From Peribacillus sp. FSL E2-0218 (lineage in GTDB: Bacteria > Bacillota > Bacilli > Bacillales > DSM-1321): DNA of 64,000 nt. The stretch's first letter is position 1. Each line of letters begins with the position of its first letter. Of the stretch, positions 32,788-41,784 are shown in pieces. The position numbers and the translations under genes were made by a program. Below the pieces are notes generated by a model. The model saw only the letters and a program-made list of their open reading frames with translations, had not been told where the DNA came from and did no database searches. The DNA is taken from NCBI RefSeq assembly GCF_037992945.1, contig NZ_CP150304.1, positions 2,297,501-2,361,500 of the forward strand, given 5' to 3'.

Positions 32788-34263
32788 ATGAAACAATACC
32801 TTCAAAAAATTGGTCGGTCCTTGATGCTTCCGGTAGCCGTCTTGCCAGCAGCAGCGATTTTGATGGGGATAGGCTATTGGATTGACCCGGCAGGATGGGG
32901 GACGGGAAGTCCGTTAGCGGCTTTTCTGATCAAGGCCGGTTCCTCGGTCATATCTAATATGTCGATCTTATTTGCTGTCGGAATTGCCTTGGGGATGTCG
33001 AAGGAAAAGGATGGTTCAGCCGCTTTGAGCGGGCTTGTAGCCTTTCTGGTCGTAACGACATTGCTTTCACCGGAGTCGGTAGCGATGCTGCAGGGTCTCG
33101 ATGCAAATGAAGTGAATCCCGCTTTTGGGAACATCGATAATCAATTCATCGGAATTCTCTCTGGGCTTGTGGCTGCATCCATGTTCAACCGTTTTAGTAA
33201 GGTCGAGCTCCCGGATGCCTTCGCTTTCTTCAGTGGCAAACGGCTGGTGCCCATCGTCACGGCGGTTGCGATGCTGCTCGTTTCGCTTATCTTATTTTTC
33301 GTGTGGCCGCTTATCTACTCGTGGTTAGTTGCGTTCGGGGAGGGAATCAGTGAATTAGGCGCGGCTGGTGCAGGGCTCTACGGCTTCTTCAACCGGTTGT
33401 TGATTCCAACAGGACTGCATCATGCGTTAAACTCCGTATTTTGGTTTGATGTGATCGGACTTAACGATATCGGCAATTTCTGGGCGGGGACAGGGACAAA
33501 GGGGACGACAGGCATGTACCAAGCCGGCTTCTTTCCCGTCATGATGTTCGGCTTGCCCGCAGCGGCGCTTGCGATGTACCATTCGGCTAAATCCAAGAAA
33601 AAGAAACAAGTGGCTTCATTAATGCTTGCCGCAGGATTCGCATCGTTTTTTACTGGAGTTACAGAACCATTGGAATTTGCCTTCATGTTCGTTGCGCCTG
33701 CACTATTTGTGGTGCACGCCTTATTAACCGGAATTTCATTGGCGATTGCCGCAACGTTCCACTGGACAGCAGGATTTGGATTTAGCGCAGGATTTATTGA
33801 TTTCGTTTTAAGCTCAAGATTGCCACTGGCAAATGAACCTTATATGCTGCTCCTTCAAGGCCTTGTTTTTGCTGTCATCTACTATTTCTTATTTCGCTTT
33901 TTAATCGCCAAGTTCAATTTAATGACCCCTGGCAGAGAAGATGACCGAGATGAACGGGATGGAGAAGAAGAGGCCCAAGCGGACAGTGGGGCGATCGAGC
34001 ACAACGAGAATGAAAGGAAATTTTTCAGGATCGCTTCAGCTATTTACGAGGGACTGGGTGGGGAGGCCAATGTAGTTTCTGTCGATAACTGCGTTACCCG
34101 GCTACGAGTTGAAGTGGAGGATATGGAAGCGGTTGATCAAAGCAAAATCAAATCGACTGGCATTGCCGGAATCAATGTTGTCGGTCCCCAAAGCATACAA
34201 GTCATTGTTGGGCCTCAGGTACAATTCATAGCTGAAGAAATCGAAAAGATCCGAAAGAGATAG
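32788..34263 (+). CDS. nagP: PTS N-acetylglucosamine-type EIICB component (NagP-like)
   Basis: A 491-residue glucose-superfamily PTS permease: EIIC first (MKQYLQKIGRSLMLPVAVLP, FFTGVTEPLEFAFMFVAP, about ten helices), then an acidic linker near 395-415 and an EIIB domain with phosphocysteine at Cys435 (VDNCVTRLRV). No EIIA. The sequence fits the GlcNAc-specific branch better than PtsG, and the location next to nagZ/namZ supports GlcNAc uptake. The ATG at 32788 follows GGAGGAGAG; the frame extends six codons further without a better site. Confidence 0.82.
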   Translation: MKQYLQKIGRSLMLPVAVLPAAAILMGIGYWIDPAGWGTGSPLAAFLIKAGSSVISNMSILFAVGIALGMSKEKDGSAALSGLVAFLVVTTLLSPESVAMLQGLDANEVNPAFGNIDNQFIGILSGLVAASMFNRFSKVELPDAFAFFSGKRLVPIVTAVAMLLVSLILFFVWPLIYSWLVAFGEGISELGAAGAGLYGFFNRLLIPTGLHHALNSVFWFDVIGLNDIGNFWAGTGTKGTTGMYQAGFFPVMMFGLPAAALAMYHSAKSKKKKQVASLMLAAGFASFFTGVTEPLEFAFMFVAPALFVVHALLTGISLAIAATFHWTAGFGFSAGFIDFVLSSRLPLANEPYMLLLQGLVFAVIYYFLFRFLIAKFNLMTPGREDDRDERDGEEEAQADSGAIEHNENERKFFRIASAIYEGLGGEANVVSVDNCVTRLRVEVEDMEAVDQSKIKSTGIAGINVVGPQSIQVIVGPQVQFIAEEIEKIRKR

Positions 34264-34691
34264 CCCATGGAGTTGCCTGATGAAATTGCATGGATGAAGC
34301 TGGCGGTTTTTGGATGGCGCTAGGGTGGTTATTCTACGATAAGAATGAAGTGTACACAGATTTTCTGATCGTAGAGGTTTTATGAGGAATATATGGGGAA
34401 GAGGCTATTTTCAATCGTGAGGAAACCTGATTTGGGCTTTTTAGAGATTAGAATAAAAAGAATAAATGTTCTATAATAGAGTAAGGGTCTGAAAAAAAGG
34501 AATTGCATGTGAGGGAGGAGAATTAGTAAGGAAGGGGTTTTATCATTATGATAACCTGATGTATAGAACCGTTTCCATTCATTTGCCTCGTATAGCATTC
34601 TGTTTTAACTCTAGTAGCCTACATAAAATGTAAACTCGATTCCGCCATAGCTTTGGATTTTAAGATTGTCAGTATAAGGGAGGTACCGACC
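34264..34691. other. Intergenic region without a recognisable gene
   Basis: About 430 bp, AT-rich. A 31-codon frame beginning near 34291 (MDEAGGFWMALGWLFYDKN) has no ribosome site and is not called. I see no clear terminator or repeat here. Confidence 0.4.
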
Positions 34692-35123
34692 TTGTATCAA
34701 CCAAAAACAAAAGAAACAGATTCCAGTGTCATTGAGTTCATCGAGAATGTCGATAATCCGAAAAAGCGTGAAGACGCATACGAACTATTAAATGTTTTTA
34801 TGGAAACGACAGGGTTTGAAGCCAAGATGTGGGGACCGAGCATCATAGGATTCGGAAGCTATCATTACAAATATGAATCCGGTCACGAAGGAGATGCCCC
34901 CCTTGTCGGCTTTTCACCTCGAAAAGCAAAGATCAGTTTATACTTTTCCCTGGAAGAGAACCAAAGGGAGGAACTGTTGCGTTCATTTGGAAAGCACACC
35001 GCTGGAAAAGGCTGTGTGTACATCAATAAAGTAGCAGATATCGAGCTTGATGTATTGAAAGAATTCATAAATCAGTCTGTAAAGTTTTTGAGAGAAACAT
35101 ATCCGAATGAAGAAGTGAAATAA
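34692..35123 (+). CDS. DUF1801 domain protein (YdhG-like)
   Basis: A 143-residue cytosolic protein of the DUF1801 group. The pattern VIEFIENVDNPKKREDAYELLNVF, MWGPSIIGFGSYHYKYESG and SLYFSLEENQ is typical. The family's function is unknown. TTG at 34692 is preferred because AAGGGAGGT lies about seven bases upstream; the ATG at 34653 has no site. Alone between intergenic regions, 53 bp before the oxidoreductase gene, which may be co-transcribed. Confidence 0.8.
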   Translation: MYQPKTKETDSSVIEFIENVDNPKKREDAYELLNVFMETTGFEAKMWGPSIIGFGSYHYKYESGHEGDAPLVGFSPRKAKISLYFSLEENQREELLRSFGKHTAGKGCVYINKVADIELDVLKEFINQSVKFLRETYPNEEVK

Positions 35124-35176
35124 TTCCGGGTCTGGTGTAACTCTTTTTAAGGATAAAGAAAGTGAGTGGATAGGTA

Positions 35177-36220
35177 ATGGGAAAAATTAAAGTGGGAATC
35201 GTTGGGTATGGATTGTCAGGTGCAACATTTCACGCACCTTTATTAAGTGTTTTAGAGCAATTTCATATAGCGAAAGTGGTCAGCTCCCAAAAGGAAAAGG
35301 TCCGACAAGACTTGAAGGATGTGGAAGTGGTCGGCAGCTTGGAGGACATTCTCGAAGATGAATCGATCGATTTGATGGTTATCACGACACCGAGCGGATT
35401 GCATTATGAAATGGCCAAACAAAGCTTATTAGCGAGAAAGCATGTCATCTTGGAGAAACCGATGGTAGTGAAAACTTGGGAGGCAGCGGACCTCATCAAG
35501 ATTGCCGAGGAAGAACATCTGCTTTTAAGTGTCTACCATAACCGGAGATGGGATAATGATTTCTTGACGGTCAAAAAATTATTGGATGATGGCGTGCTTG
35601 GTGATATCAATACATACCAGGTTCATTATGATCGATTCAGGCCGGCTGTCAGGGATAGATGGAGGGAGAAACCAGGCCCCGGATCAGGAACGCTTTATGA
35701 TTTAGGCTCACATCTCATAGATCAAGCCCTGCATTTGTTCGGATTGCCACAATTCGTTTCTGCAGATGTATTTGCCCAAAAGGAGGATGCGGAAACGGAT
35801 GATTATTTTCATGTCCTATTAGGATATGAAAAGCTGAGGGTCATCCTGCATTCTGGCTCGATCGTTCCGGTCAACGGACCGAGGTTTCAGGTACATGGCA
35901 ATAAAGGGTCATTCATCAAATATGGTATTGATGGCCAGGAGCAGGCCTTAAGCGAGGGCAAAAAACCGCTGGATAGCTCCTGGGGTGCCGATGTCCCTGA
36001 AAACTATGGCCAACTGGTTACTATCGAAGGCGAAAACGTGAAACATGAAACGATCCAAACCATACATGGCTCTTATTTAAACTTTTACAAGGAAATTGCC
36101 GACAGTATCCTGATCGGGAAAAAAGCTCCCGTCACGGCTCAAGAGGGACTGGCGGTTATTCGAATCATTGATGCGGCCTTTGAAAGCAGTAAAAGCAAGA
36201 AAGTCGTATATATTAATTGA
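35177..36220 (+). CDS. Gfo/Idh/MocA family NAD(P)-dependent oxidoreductase
   Basis: A 347-residue dehydrogenase. The N-terminal Rossmann domain has VGIVGYGLSGATFHAPLL, then the family EKP motif in ILEKPMVV (about residue 95) that positions the catalytic lysine. The C-terminal alpha/beta domain contains YHNRRWDNDF, GSGTLYDLGSHLIDQALHLFG. The YHNRRWD and GSHLIDQ blocks place it near B. subtilis IolW (scyllo-inositol dehydrogenase) and E. coli YdgJ, so a polyol or sugar substrate is likely but not proven. No inositol genes are nearby. Confidence 0.87.
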   Translation: MGKIKVGIVGYGLSGATFHAPLLSVLEQFHIAKVVSSQKEKVRQDLKDVEVVGSLEDILEDESIDLMVITTPSGLHYEMAKQSLLARKHVILEKPMVVKTWEAADLIKIAEEEHLLLSVYHNRRWDNDFLTVKKLLDDGVLGDINTYQVHYDRFRPAVRDRWREKPGPGSGTLYDLGSHLIDQALHLFGLPQFVSADVFAQKEDAETDDYFHVLLGYEKLRVILHSGSIVPVNGPRFQVHGNKGSFIKYGIDGQEQALSEGKKPLDSSWGADVPENYGQLVTIEGENVKHETIQTIHGSYLNFYKEIADSILIGKKAPVTAQEGLAVIRIIDAAFESSKSKKVVYIN

Positions 36221-36326
36221 GACATTTCGGCCTCAACTTGATAAACCGAGGCAAAAGAAGCGGATGATAGCTGTCCGTGTTTTCTTTCAATTTAGGAGAT
36301 GCGGCCACTTTTTCCGGCTTCACATG

Positions 36327-36364
36327 CCAAAAATACCCCGAATGCAAATTCGGGGTATTAGGCA
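36327..36364 (-). terminator. Terminator of the MFS efflux gene
   Basis: Perfect 11-bp stem ATACCCCGAAT / ATTCGGGGTAT with a GCAA loop, preceded on the plus strand by AAAA (a T-run for the minus strand) and framed by CATGCC/GGCATG. It lies just beyond the stop of the minus-strand MFS gene. Confidence 0.8.
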
Positions 36365-36382
36365 TGGATATTTTCTTCAAAT

Positions 36383-37567
36383 CTACGATAATGCCTTCGC
36401 ATGATGAGAGCGTTTGTTCCAAGCCATGGTGATCAATAAAGTAATGATCAAGAGGAAAAGTCCCAACATGAACGGATAGGTAATATGGATATCATACATT
36501 AATCCGGCAAGAGTGGGTCCAAGGACATTTCCAATGCTCATATACGCATTATTCATTCCCATCGCAAAGCCCTGCTCGTTTCCAGCCATTTTCGAAATCA
36601 ATGTATTGAGTACAGGACGCAAGATGGATGTGGATAGGAAGATGATAAGTGAGATTAAAAAGAAAGTCAGGTAACTTGAAGCGAAAAGGGATAGAAGGAA
36701 ACCGATGGCCGCTACACTGATAAAAATGTTCAGCACATTGACTTCCCCGAAACGGCGAACAATCCGGTCGACGACAAATAGCTGGACGATTACACTGACG
36801 ATACCGGTCGCTGTAACCATGACGGCGATATCCTTTGGACTGGAATCGAATTGATTGTCAAGATAAAGACCAATTACGGATTCGTATGCCATTAAACCAA
36901 AACTCATTACAAGTGTAATGATAAGAGGAATGAAATAGGGCATTTTTACAGATAAGGCAATCTTGCGAACCATTGAGTCATTGCTCTCCGGAGCAGAGGC
37001 AATCTGTGCCGTTTCACTTTCTTTTAAAACGAAAATCGAAAATACCACGGCTGAAAGTGATACAAGGGCAGAAATTAAAAAGGGAAACTTCAAGCCAAAG
37101 TCCGCTAAAAACCCTCCGATTCCTGGACCGATGACAATGCCCAGGGACATGGCTGCAGAAACTAAGCTATTGCCCTTTGCGCGTTGATCGAATGTGGTGA
37201 TGTCCGCCACATAAGCGAAAATTGCGGGAATAAGCAAGGCTGCTCCGATCCCGCCGATGACACGGGAAGCATATAATAACCAAATCGAATTGACGGCGAA
37301 AAAAATGAACATCGATAATGTCAATCCAACCAGTCCGTATATGATCATTTTCCTGCGGCCGTATAGGTCGGTCCATTTTCCGGCAATTGGGGAAAAAATA
37401 AGCTGTGCCCCCGCGAAAATGGCAATCATAAGACCAGCGGCGGTTCCCCCTTGATCAATGGAAGCGAGGTACGCTGGTAAAATAGGAATGATGATGCCGA
37501 AACTTCCTATTGCTATAAACATATTGATCATAAGGATTATGATCTTTTTTCTTTGTTCTGCTGACAT
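36383..37567 (-). CDS. MFS multidrug efflux transporter (DHA1, NorA/Bmr-like)
   Basis: A 394-residue 12-helix major facilitator. Motif A is GKWTDLYGRRKMI (after helix 2), and the antiporter motif C region reads LGIVIGPGIGGFLADFG in helix 5, both typical of proton-driven drug exporters such as Bmr and NorA. The ATG at 37567 (MSAEQRKK) follows AGAGAGG seven bases upstream; upstream in-frame starts lack a site. Divergent from a MarR regulator with 121 bp between, which suggests it is the regulator's target. Confidence 0.85.
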   Translation of the reverse strand: MSAEQRKKIIILMINMFIAIGSFGIIIPILPAYLASIDQGGTAAGLMIAIFAGAQLIFSPIAGKWTDLYGRRKMIIYGLVGLTLSMFIFFAVNSIWLLYASRVIGGIGAALLIPAIFAYVADITTFDQRAKGNSLVSAAMSLGIVIGPGIGGFLADFGLKFPFLISALVSLSAVVFSIFVLKESETAQIASAPESNDSMVRKIALSVKMPYFIPLIITLVMSFGLMAYESVIGLYLDNQFDSSPKDIAVMVTATGIVSVIVQLFVVDRIVRRFGEVNVLNIFISVAAIGFLLSLFASSYLTFFLISLIIFLSTSILRPVLNTLISKMAGNEQGFAMGMNNAYMSIGNVLGPTLAGLMYDIHITYPFMLGLFLLIITLLITMAWNKRSHHAKALS

Positions 37568-37596
37568 GGACAGCCTCTCTCTCTCTTTAAAATCAG

Positions 37597-37620
37597 TAAC
37601 CATTTTAATTCGCATGGTTA
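37597..37620. promoter_or_regulatory. Inverted repeat between MFS and marR genes, candidate operator
   Basis: TAACCAT-N10-ATGGTTA is a perfect 7-bp inverted repeat in the divergent promoter region. MarR proteins usually bind such dyads. Assignment is by position only. Confidence 0.4.
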
Positions 37621-37688
37621 ATTTTTCGATACGTTAATTATGTTATAGTTTAAGATAGATAGTTGTCAATAAGAAAGGATTGTCAAAC

Positions 37689-38132
37689 ATGAATCCAAGT
37701 GAATTGTATGATTTGCATATAGAAATCAAGGAGTTAAGCAGACTCTCCCAGGAATTGATCGAACCGTCATTGGTGAAATACGATTTAACATCCGTCCAGT
37801 ATCGCGCATTGCAGCTAATTGTCTTAAATGAATCCTTGGCTGTAAAATACATATCGAATCATTTAAACATCAAGCCTGCAGCCGGGACGGCGCTGATTGA
37901 CAGGCTTGAACGGAAGAATTTGATTGAAAGATGCCACAGTGAGGATGATCGGCGAGTCGTTTACATCCAAGCCACCGAAATCGGGAAAGAAACCTATCAT
38001 TCCATAAACCGGTGTTTCACCAAAATTTTTAACGACTTTTATGGCGTTTTGAATGAAGAGGAAACGGTGAGGCTAAAACAAATTGTCGGAAAGCTGACCG
38101 ACCATGTGTCATCTTGTATAGAGGAACAGTAA
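37689..38132 (+). CDS. MarR family transcriptional regulator
   Basis: A 147-residue winged-helix regulator: YDLTSVQYRALQLIVLNE, AVKYISNHLNIKPAAGTALIDRLERKNLIER and the wing SEDDRRVVYIQATEIGKE are the MarR DNA-binding domain, between N- and C-terminal dimerisation helices. The ATG at 37689 has AGAAAGGA nine bases upstream; a TTG at 37680 abuts that site. Divergent from the MFS exporter, so it probably represses it and responds to a small toxic ligand. Confidence 0.88.
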   Translation: MNPSELYDLHIEIKELSRLSQELIEPSLVKYDLTSVQYRALQLIVLNESLAVKYISNHLNIKPAAGTALIDRLERKNLIERCHSEDDRRVVYIQATEIGKETYHSINRCFTKIFNDFYGVLNEEETVRLKQIVGKLTDHVSSCIEEQ

Positions 38133-38370
38133 AGATCTTCCAATAAAGACAGCAGTGCTATGAAAAGTGGGTGCTGCTTTACAAGGTTAATAATCTGAAT
38201 ATTGAATGTATTTAAATTGAAATTCCTTACAGTTTTCATGAATTCTCCCTCGATCTAAGGAGGATATGCCAATCCGAAATAGAATATGAATCAGAAGATT
38301 CCATGTTTTTTACGTGACTCATGATGCGGCGAACGGTCAGTGATACTATCGGATGAAGGAGCTGGTTTTA

Positions 38371-39963
38371 ATGATTTCACCATTGACCCCAATGGATTGG
38401 AAGCGCAGGGCCGTGAAATATTATCCTCATAAAGTGGCTGTCATAGATGGAAAGAAAGAGTTTACCTACATGGAATTCGGACAGCGTGTCGATCGGCTTT
38501 CCCTGGCACTTCACGTTTCAGGAATTGAAAAAGGAGATCATATTGCCGTGATGCTGCCGAATACGCATCATATGCTGGAATGTTTTTATGGGATCTGTCA
38601 ATTGGGTGCGGTAATGGTGCCCCTGAATTACAGGCTTTCTGCTGAAGATTTGGAGTATATCATCAAGCATAGTGATGTAAAAATGTTAATAGTCGATGCA
38701 GAATTTGCAGCACCGATCGAGACAATCGTTACGAACCTATCAATGGAGACGATCATTATTGTTCCTGTAGATGGCCATGAAACAGATTTGGCCGGAATAA
38801 ACTATGAGGATTTCTTAAAGCATGTGAATGACGGAAATCGCCTGCCCGTGGCAGATATTGATGAAAATCAGCTATTGACGATAAATTACACGAGTGGCAC
38901 GACCTCAAAACCAAAGGGAGTCATGTTGACCCATCGCGGCAATTACCTGAATGCGGCCAATTTCATTTATCACCTAACATTGAAGCATGATGATGTGTAC
39001 CTCCATACCCTACCGATGTTTCATGCCAACGGCTGGGGAGGCGTATGGGCGATTACGGCCACTGGGGGGACCCATGTATGTTTAAGAAAAGTGGATCCCC
39101 CAAAAATTCTTGAATTATTCTCAAAATGCAAAATTACATTATTATGCGGCGCACCGACAGTCGTCAATATGCTGGTGAATGAACCTGGGGCAAAGGAAAC
39201 CGATATCAAGGTGCGTCCGCGCATGGCAACGGCGGGAGCCCCGCCATCAGCCGCCCTCATACATAAAGCAGAGGAGATCCTTGGCTTGAATATGATCCAC
39301 GTATATGGACTGACGGAAACATCCCCTTTCATCCTATATAATGAATGGAAAGGTGAATATGACGCCAAATCAGCGGACGAACAAGCGATGATAAAAGCAA
39401 GACAAGGCATTGAATTGGTTTTTAATGGGGAGACGATGGTCGTCAATCAAGACGGGGCAGAAGTTGCCTGGGATGGAACGGAGTTAGGGGAAATCATTAC
39501 ACGTGGCAATGTCGTGATGGAAGGATATTATAAAGATTCGGAGAAGACGGCAGAAGCGATCAGGGACGGCTGGTTTTATACAGGTGATCTGGCCGTGACC
39601 CATCCTGACGGATATATTGAAATTCAGGACAGGGCTAAGGATTTGATCATATCCGGTGGTGAAAATATTTCCTCAACTGAAATTGAAGGGATTTTATATA
39701 AGCATCCTGATGTATTGGAGGCAGCGGTCATTGCCGTACCTCATGATAACTGGGGTGAAACGCCAAAGGCAATACTAGTCCTGAAAGATAACGCCCTTGT
39801 GACGGAAAGCGAGATCATTACCTTTTGCCGCTCGCGAATGGCTCATTTTAAAGCGCCTACAACGGTTGAATTCGTTGAAGACCTTCCGAAAACCGCAACA
39901 GGCAAACTCCAAAAGTACCGTCTGAGGGAAATCCATTGGAAAGGAACAAAAAAGGTGAATTAA
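38371..39963 (+). CDS. AMP-forming fatty-acyl-CoA synthetase
   Basis: A 530-residue adenylate-forming ligase. It has INYTSGTTSKPKGVMLTH (P-loop, about 177-194), HTLPMFHANGWG, HVYGLTETSPF, FYTGDLAVTHPDGYIEI, ISGGENISSTEIE and the catalytic lysine region KTATGKLQKYRL. The HANGWG and GGENISS blocks match the medium-chain/FadD3-like acyl-CoA synthetases. The ATG at 38371 follows AAGGAG; an upstream ATG at 38353 has no site. Monocistronic with its own terminator. Substrate unknown. Confidence 0.87.
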   Translation: MISPLTPMDWKRRAVKYYPHKVAVIDGKKEFTYMEFGQRVDRLSLALHVSGIEKGDHIAVMLPNTHHMLECFYGICQLGAVMVPLNYRLSAEDLEYIIKHSDVKMLIVDAEFAAPIETIVTNLSMETIIIVPVDGHETDLAGINYEDFLKHVNDGNRLPVADIDENQLLTINYTSGTTSKPKGVMLTHRGNYLNAANFIYHLTLKHDDVYLHTLPMFHANGWGGVWAITATGGTHVCLRKVDPPKILELFSKCKITLLCGAPTVVNMLVNEPGAKETDIKVRPRMATAGAPPSAALIHKAEEILGLNMIHVYGLTETSPFILYNEWKGEYDAKSADEQAMIKARQGIELVFNGETMVVNQDGAEVAWDGTELGEIITRGNVVMEGYYKDSEKTAEAIRDGWFYTGDLAVTHPDGYIEIQDRAKDLIISGGENISSTEIEGILYKHPDVLEAAVIAVPHDNWGETPKAILVLKDNALVTESEIITFCRSRMAHFKAPTTVEFVEDLPKTATGKLQKYRLREIHWKGTKKVN

Positions 39964-39974
39964 TGTCTAAAGTA

Positions 39975-40016
39975 AAACCAAGCATGCTATGGAAGCAGCA
40001 TGTTTGGTTTTTTTCT
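39975..40016 (+). terminator. Terminator of the acyl-CoA synthetase gene
   Basis: Imperfect stem AACCAAGCATGCT / AGCATGTTTGGTT followed by seven T, 11 bp past the stop codon. Confidence 0.85.
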
Positions 40017-40179
40017 TGCATTCTATTTGGGAGGAATGCTTGTATCAGTTTCCACGACAAATCGGGGCTTCTAAAGGAAAGGGTGGATTCAGTGTAATAA
40101 ATAAAAGGTTTTTTGATAAATCTGGCTTTTTACCCCTCGCATAGACCGTAAGCGCGTTTCTGGAATGATATGCTGCTAT

Positions 40180-40407
40180 TTAACCATTAGGACTGGCGGC
40201 GAGTGCCGATGCAAGTGCTACAGTTGGGCCATCTGCAAACACAAGCGTACTTACAATGCTTGACCAGGTTGTTCCCTTTTGGTGTGCCGTTATCATTTTT
40301 CCTAAATGGGCATTAGTAGCCATGATTGCTAATAATTACTCTTTATGTCCATGTTTTATCATCAGGATGTCTCCATCAATGATAGCTGATCGAAATGTAT
40401 TTTCCAT
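40180..40407 (-). pseudogene. Unidentified protein remnant with internal stop
   Basis: Minus-strand frame of 76 codons interrupted by one TAA. The first part reads MENTFRSAIIDGDILMIKHG, and after the stop comes LAIMATNAHLGKMITAHQ, followed by FADGPTVALASALAASPNG and a proper stop. The amino-acid composition and the glycine-rich C terminus look like a real protein's end, but I cannot name the family. No homologous gene is nearby. The rest of the 40017-40674 gap holds the cre-like site and presumably the promoter of the next operon. Confidence 0.4.
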
Positions 40408-40614
40408 CTACAACATAGACCCATATAGTGTCGTAAATAAAGAAGAAAAGATAAAAAATATTGATTGTTAATGCTTAACGAGCCATGAAAAATCACTTTA
40501 TATATGCAAAACTTATGAAGGTGCATTTAAACATTATAACGTTATATTGATTAGTTCAGGGAAATATGTTAATCTATTTTTGTAAAGAGAATATCATGAA
40601 TTCTCATATTCCAT

Positions 40615-40628
40615 TGTAACCGTTTACG
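40615..40628. promoter_or_regulatory. cre-like site upstream of the amino-sugar-acid operon
   Basis: TGTAACCGTTTACG matches TGWAANCGNTNWCA at 13 of 14 positions (last base G). It lies 46 bp upstream of the amidohydrolase start. Confidence 0.55.
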
Positions 40629-40674
40629 AATTTTACTTACAATCAATAGGACGTTCTTAAAAAGGATGAGGGAA

Positions 40675-41784
40675 ATGACAAGTAGGTTAATACTGAAAAA
40701 TGTAAGGATGCTAGATGGTAACGGAGCAGATATCATCTTGGAAAATGGGGTGATTAAGGATATCACTCTGGCAGGGACTGCAAGTGCAACTGGAGCTGAA
40801 ATGATTGATTACGAGAATAAGGTTTTTGTTTCCAGCGGCTGGATTGATATGCATGTACATGCCTTTCCTGAATTAGACCCTTATGGTGATGATGTTGATG
40901 AGATTGGTTGTAAAACAGGTGTAACAACGATCGTTGATGCAGGAAGTACTGGGGCAGATAGGATATCTGATTTAGTTAACAGTTGTGAAAAATCCAAAAC
41001 GAATGTTTTCGCCTTTCTGAATATTTCGCGGATTGGTTTGAAAAGGATCGATGAGTTATCGGATACTTCATGGCTTGATGAAACGGAATTAAAAAAGGCA
41101 ATCTCACAGTATGGTGATTTTGTCGTTGGACTTAAAGCCAGAATTAGTAAGAGTGTGGTTGGTCCGAATGGGATCGAACCATTAAAGATCGCTAGGAAAT
41201 TCTCTGCCGATACTGGATTGCCTTTAATGGTCCATATCGGTTCAGGGCCGCCTGATATTAGAGACGTCCTTAATTTATTAGAGGAAAAAGATATTATTAC
41301 GCACTACTTAAATGGTAAAGCCAATAATTTATTTGATGAAAAAGGAGAGCCCCTACCTGAGTTCAATAAAGCGATTGAACGGGGGGTTCATCTGGATGTT
41401 GGTCATGGAACAGCAAGCTTTTCTTTTCCAACTGCAGAAATGGCGAAAAAGAGGGATATTCGTTTCAATACGATCAGTACAGATATATATCGGGGAAACC
41501 GATTAAATGGACCTGTTTATAGTATGGCAAATGTGCTTACTAAATTCTTGTATCTGGGATACCCCTTAAAAGAGGTAATAGATGCAGTTACGGTCAATGC
41601 AGCAGTGTGGCTGCATAAGCCAGAGCTAGGAAGGATTTCAGTTGGGGATATGGGGAATCTGACTCTATTTTCCATTGAGGATGAGTCTACCCTTCTGCAG
41701 GATTCCGAAGGCGAAAAAAGGATGGCGGAAAAAAGAGTGGTCGTAAAAGGAGTGGTTATTAATGGAGAGTTCAATGAATGCTAA
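40675..41784 (+). CDS. Amidohydrolase/deacetylase family metallohydrolase
   Basis: A 369-residue amidohydrolase-superfamily enzyme. The metal site is visible as SGWIDMHVHAFPEL (HxH), VGLKARISKSVVG with the lysine that would be carbamylated, MVHIGSGPP, DVGHGTASFSF and the Asp of ISTDIYRGN. This is the EF0837-like branch found beside DgaE/DgaF-type genes. It may deacetylate or hydrolyse an N-acyl sugar acid before the lyase step. The ATG at 40675 fits GGATGAGGG spacing better than the ATG at 40666. First gene of the operon; overlaps the next by 23 bp. Confidence 0.82.
   Translation: MTSRLILKNVRMLDGNGADIILENGVIKDITLAGTASATGAEMIDYENKVFVSSGWIDMHVHAFPELDPYGDDVDEIGCKTGVTTIVDAGSTGADRISDLVNSCEKSKTNVFAFLNISRIGLKRIDELSDTSWLDETELKKAISQYGDFVVGLKARISKSVVGPNGIEPLKIARKFSADTGLPLMVHIGSGPPDIRDVLNLLEEKDIITHYLNGKANNLFDEKGEPLPEFNKAIERGVHLDVGHGTASFSFPTAEMAKKRDIRFNTISTDIYRGNRLNGPVYSMANVLTKFLYLGYPLKEVIDAVTVNAAVWLHKPELGRISVGDMGNLTLFSIEDESTLLQDSEGEKRMAEKRVVVKGVVINGEFNEC

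Noticed and set aside
34291..34386. 31-codon frame beginning MDEAGGFWMALG
   Set aside because: No ribosome binding site and too short to support without conservation data.
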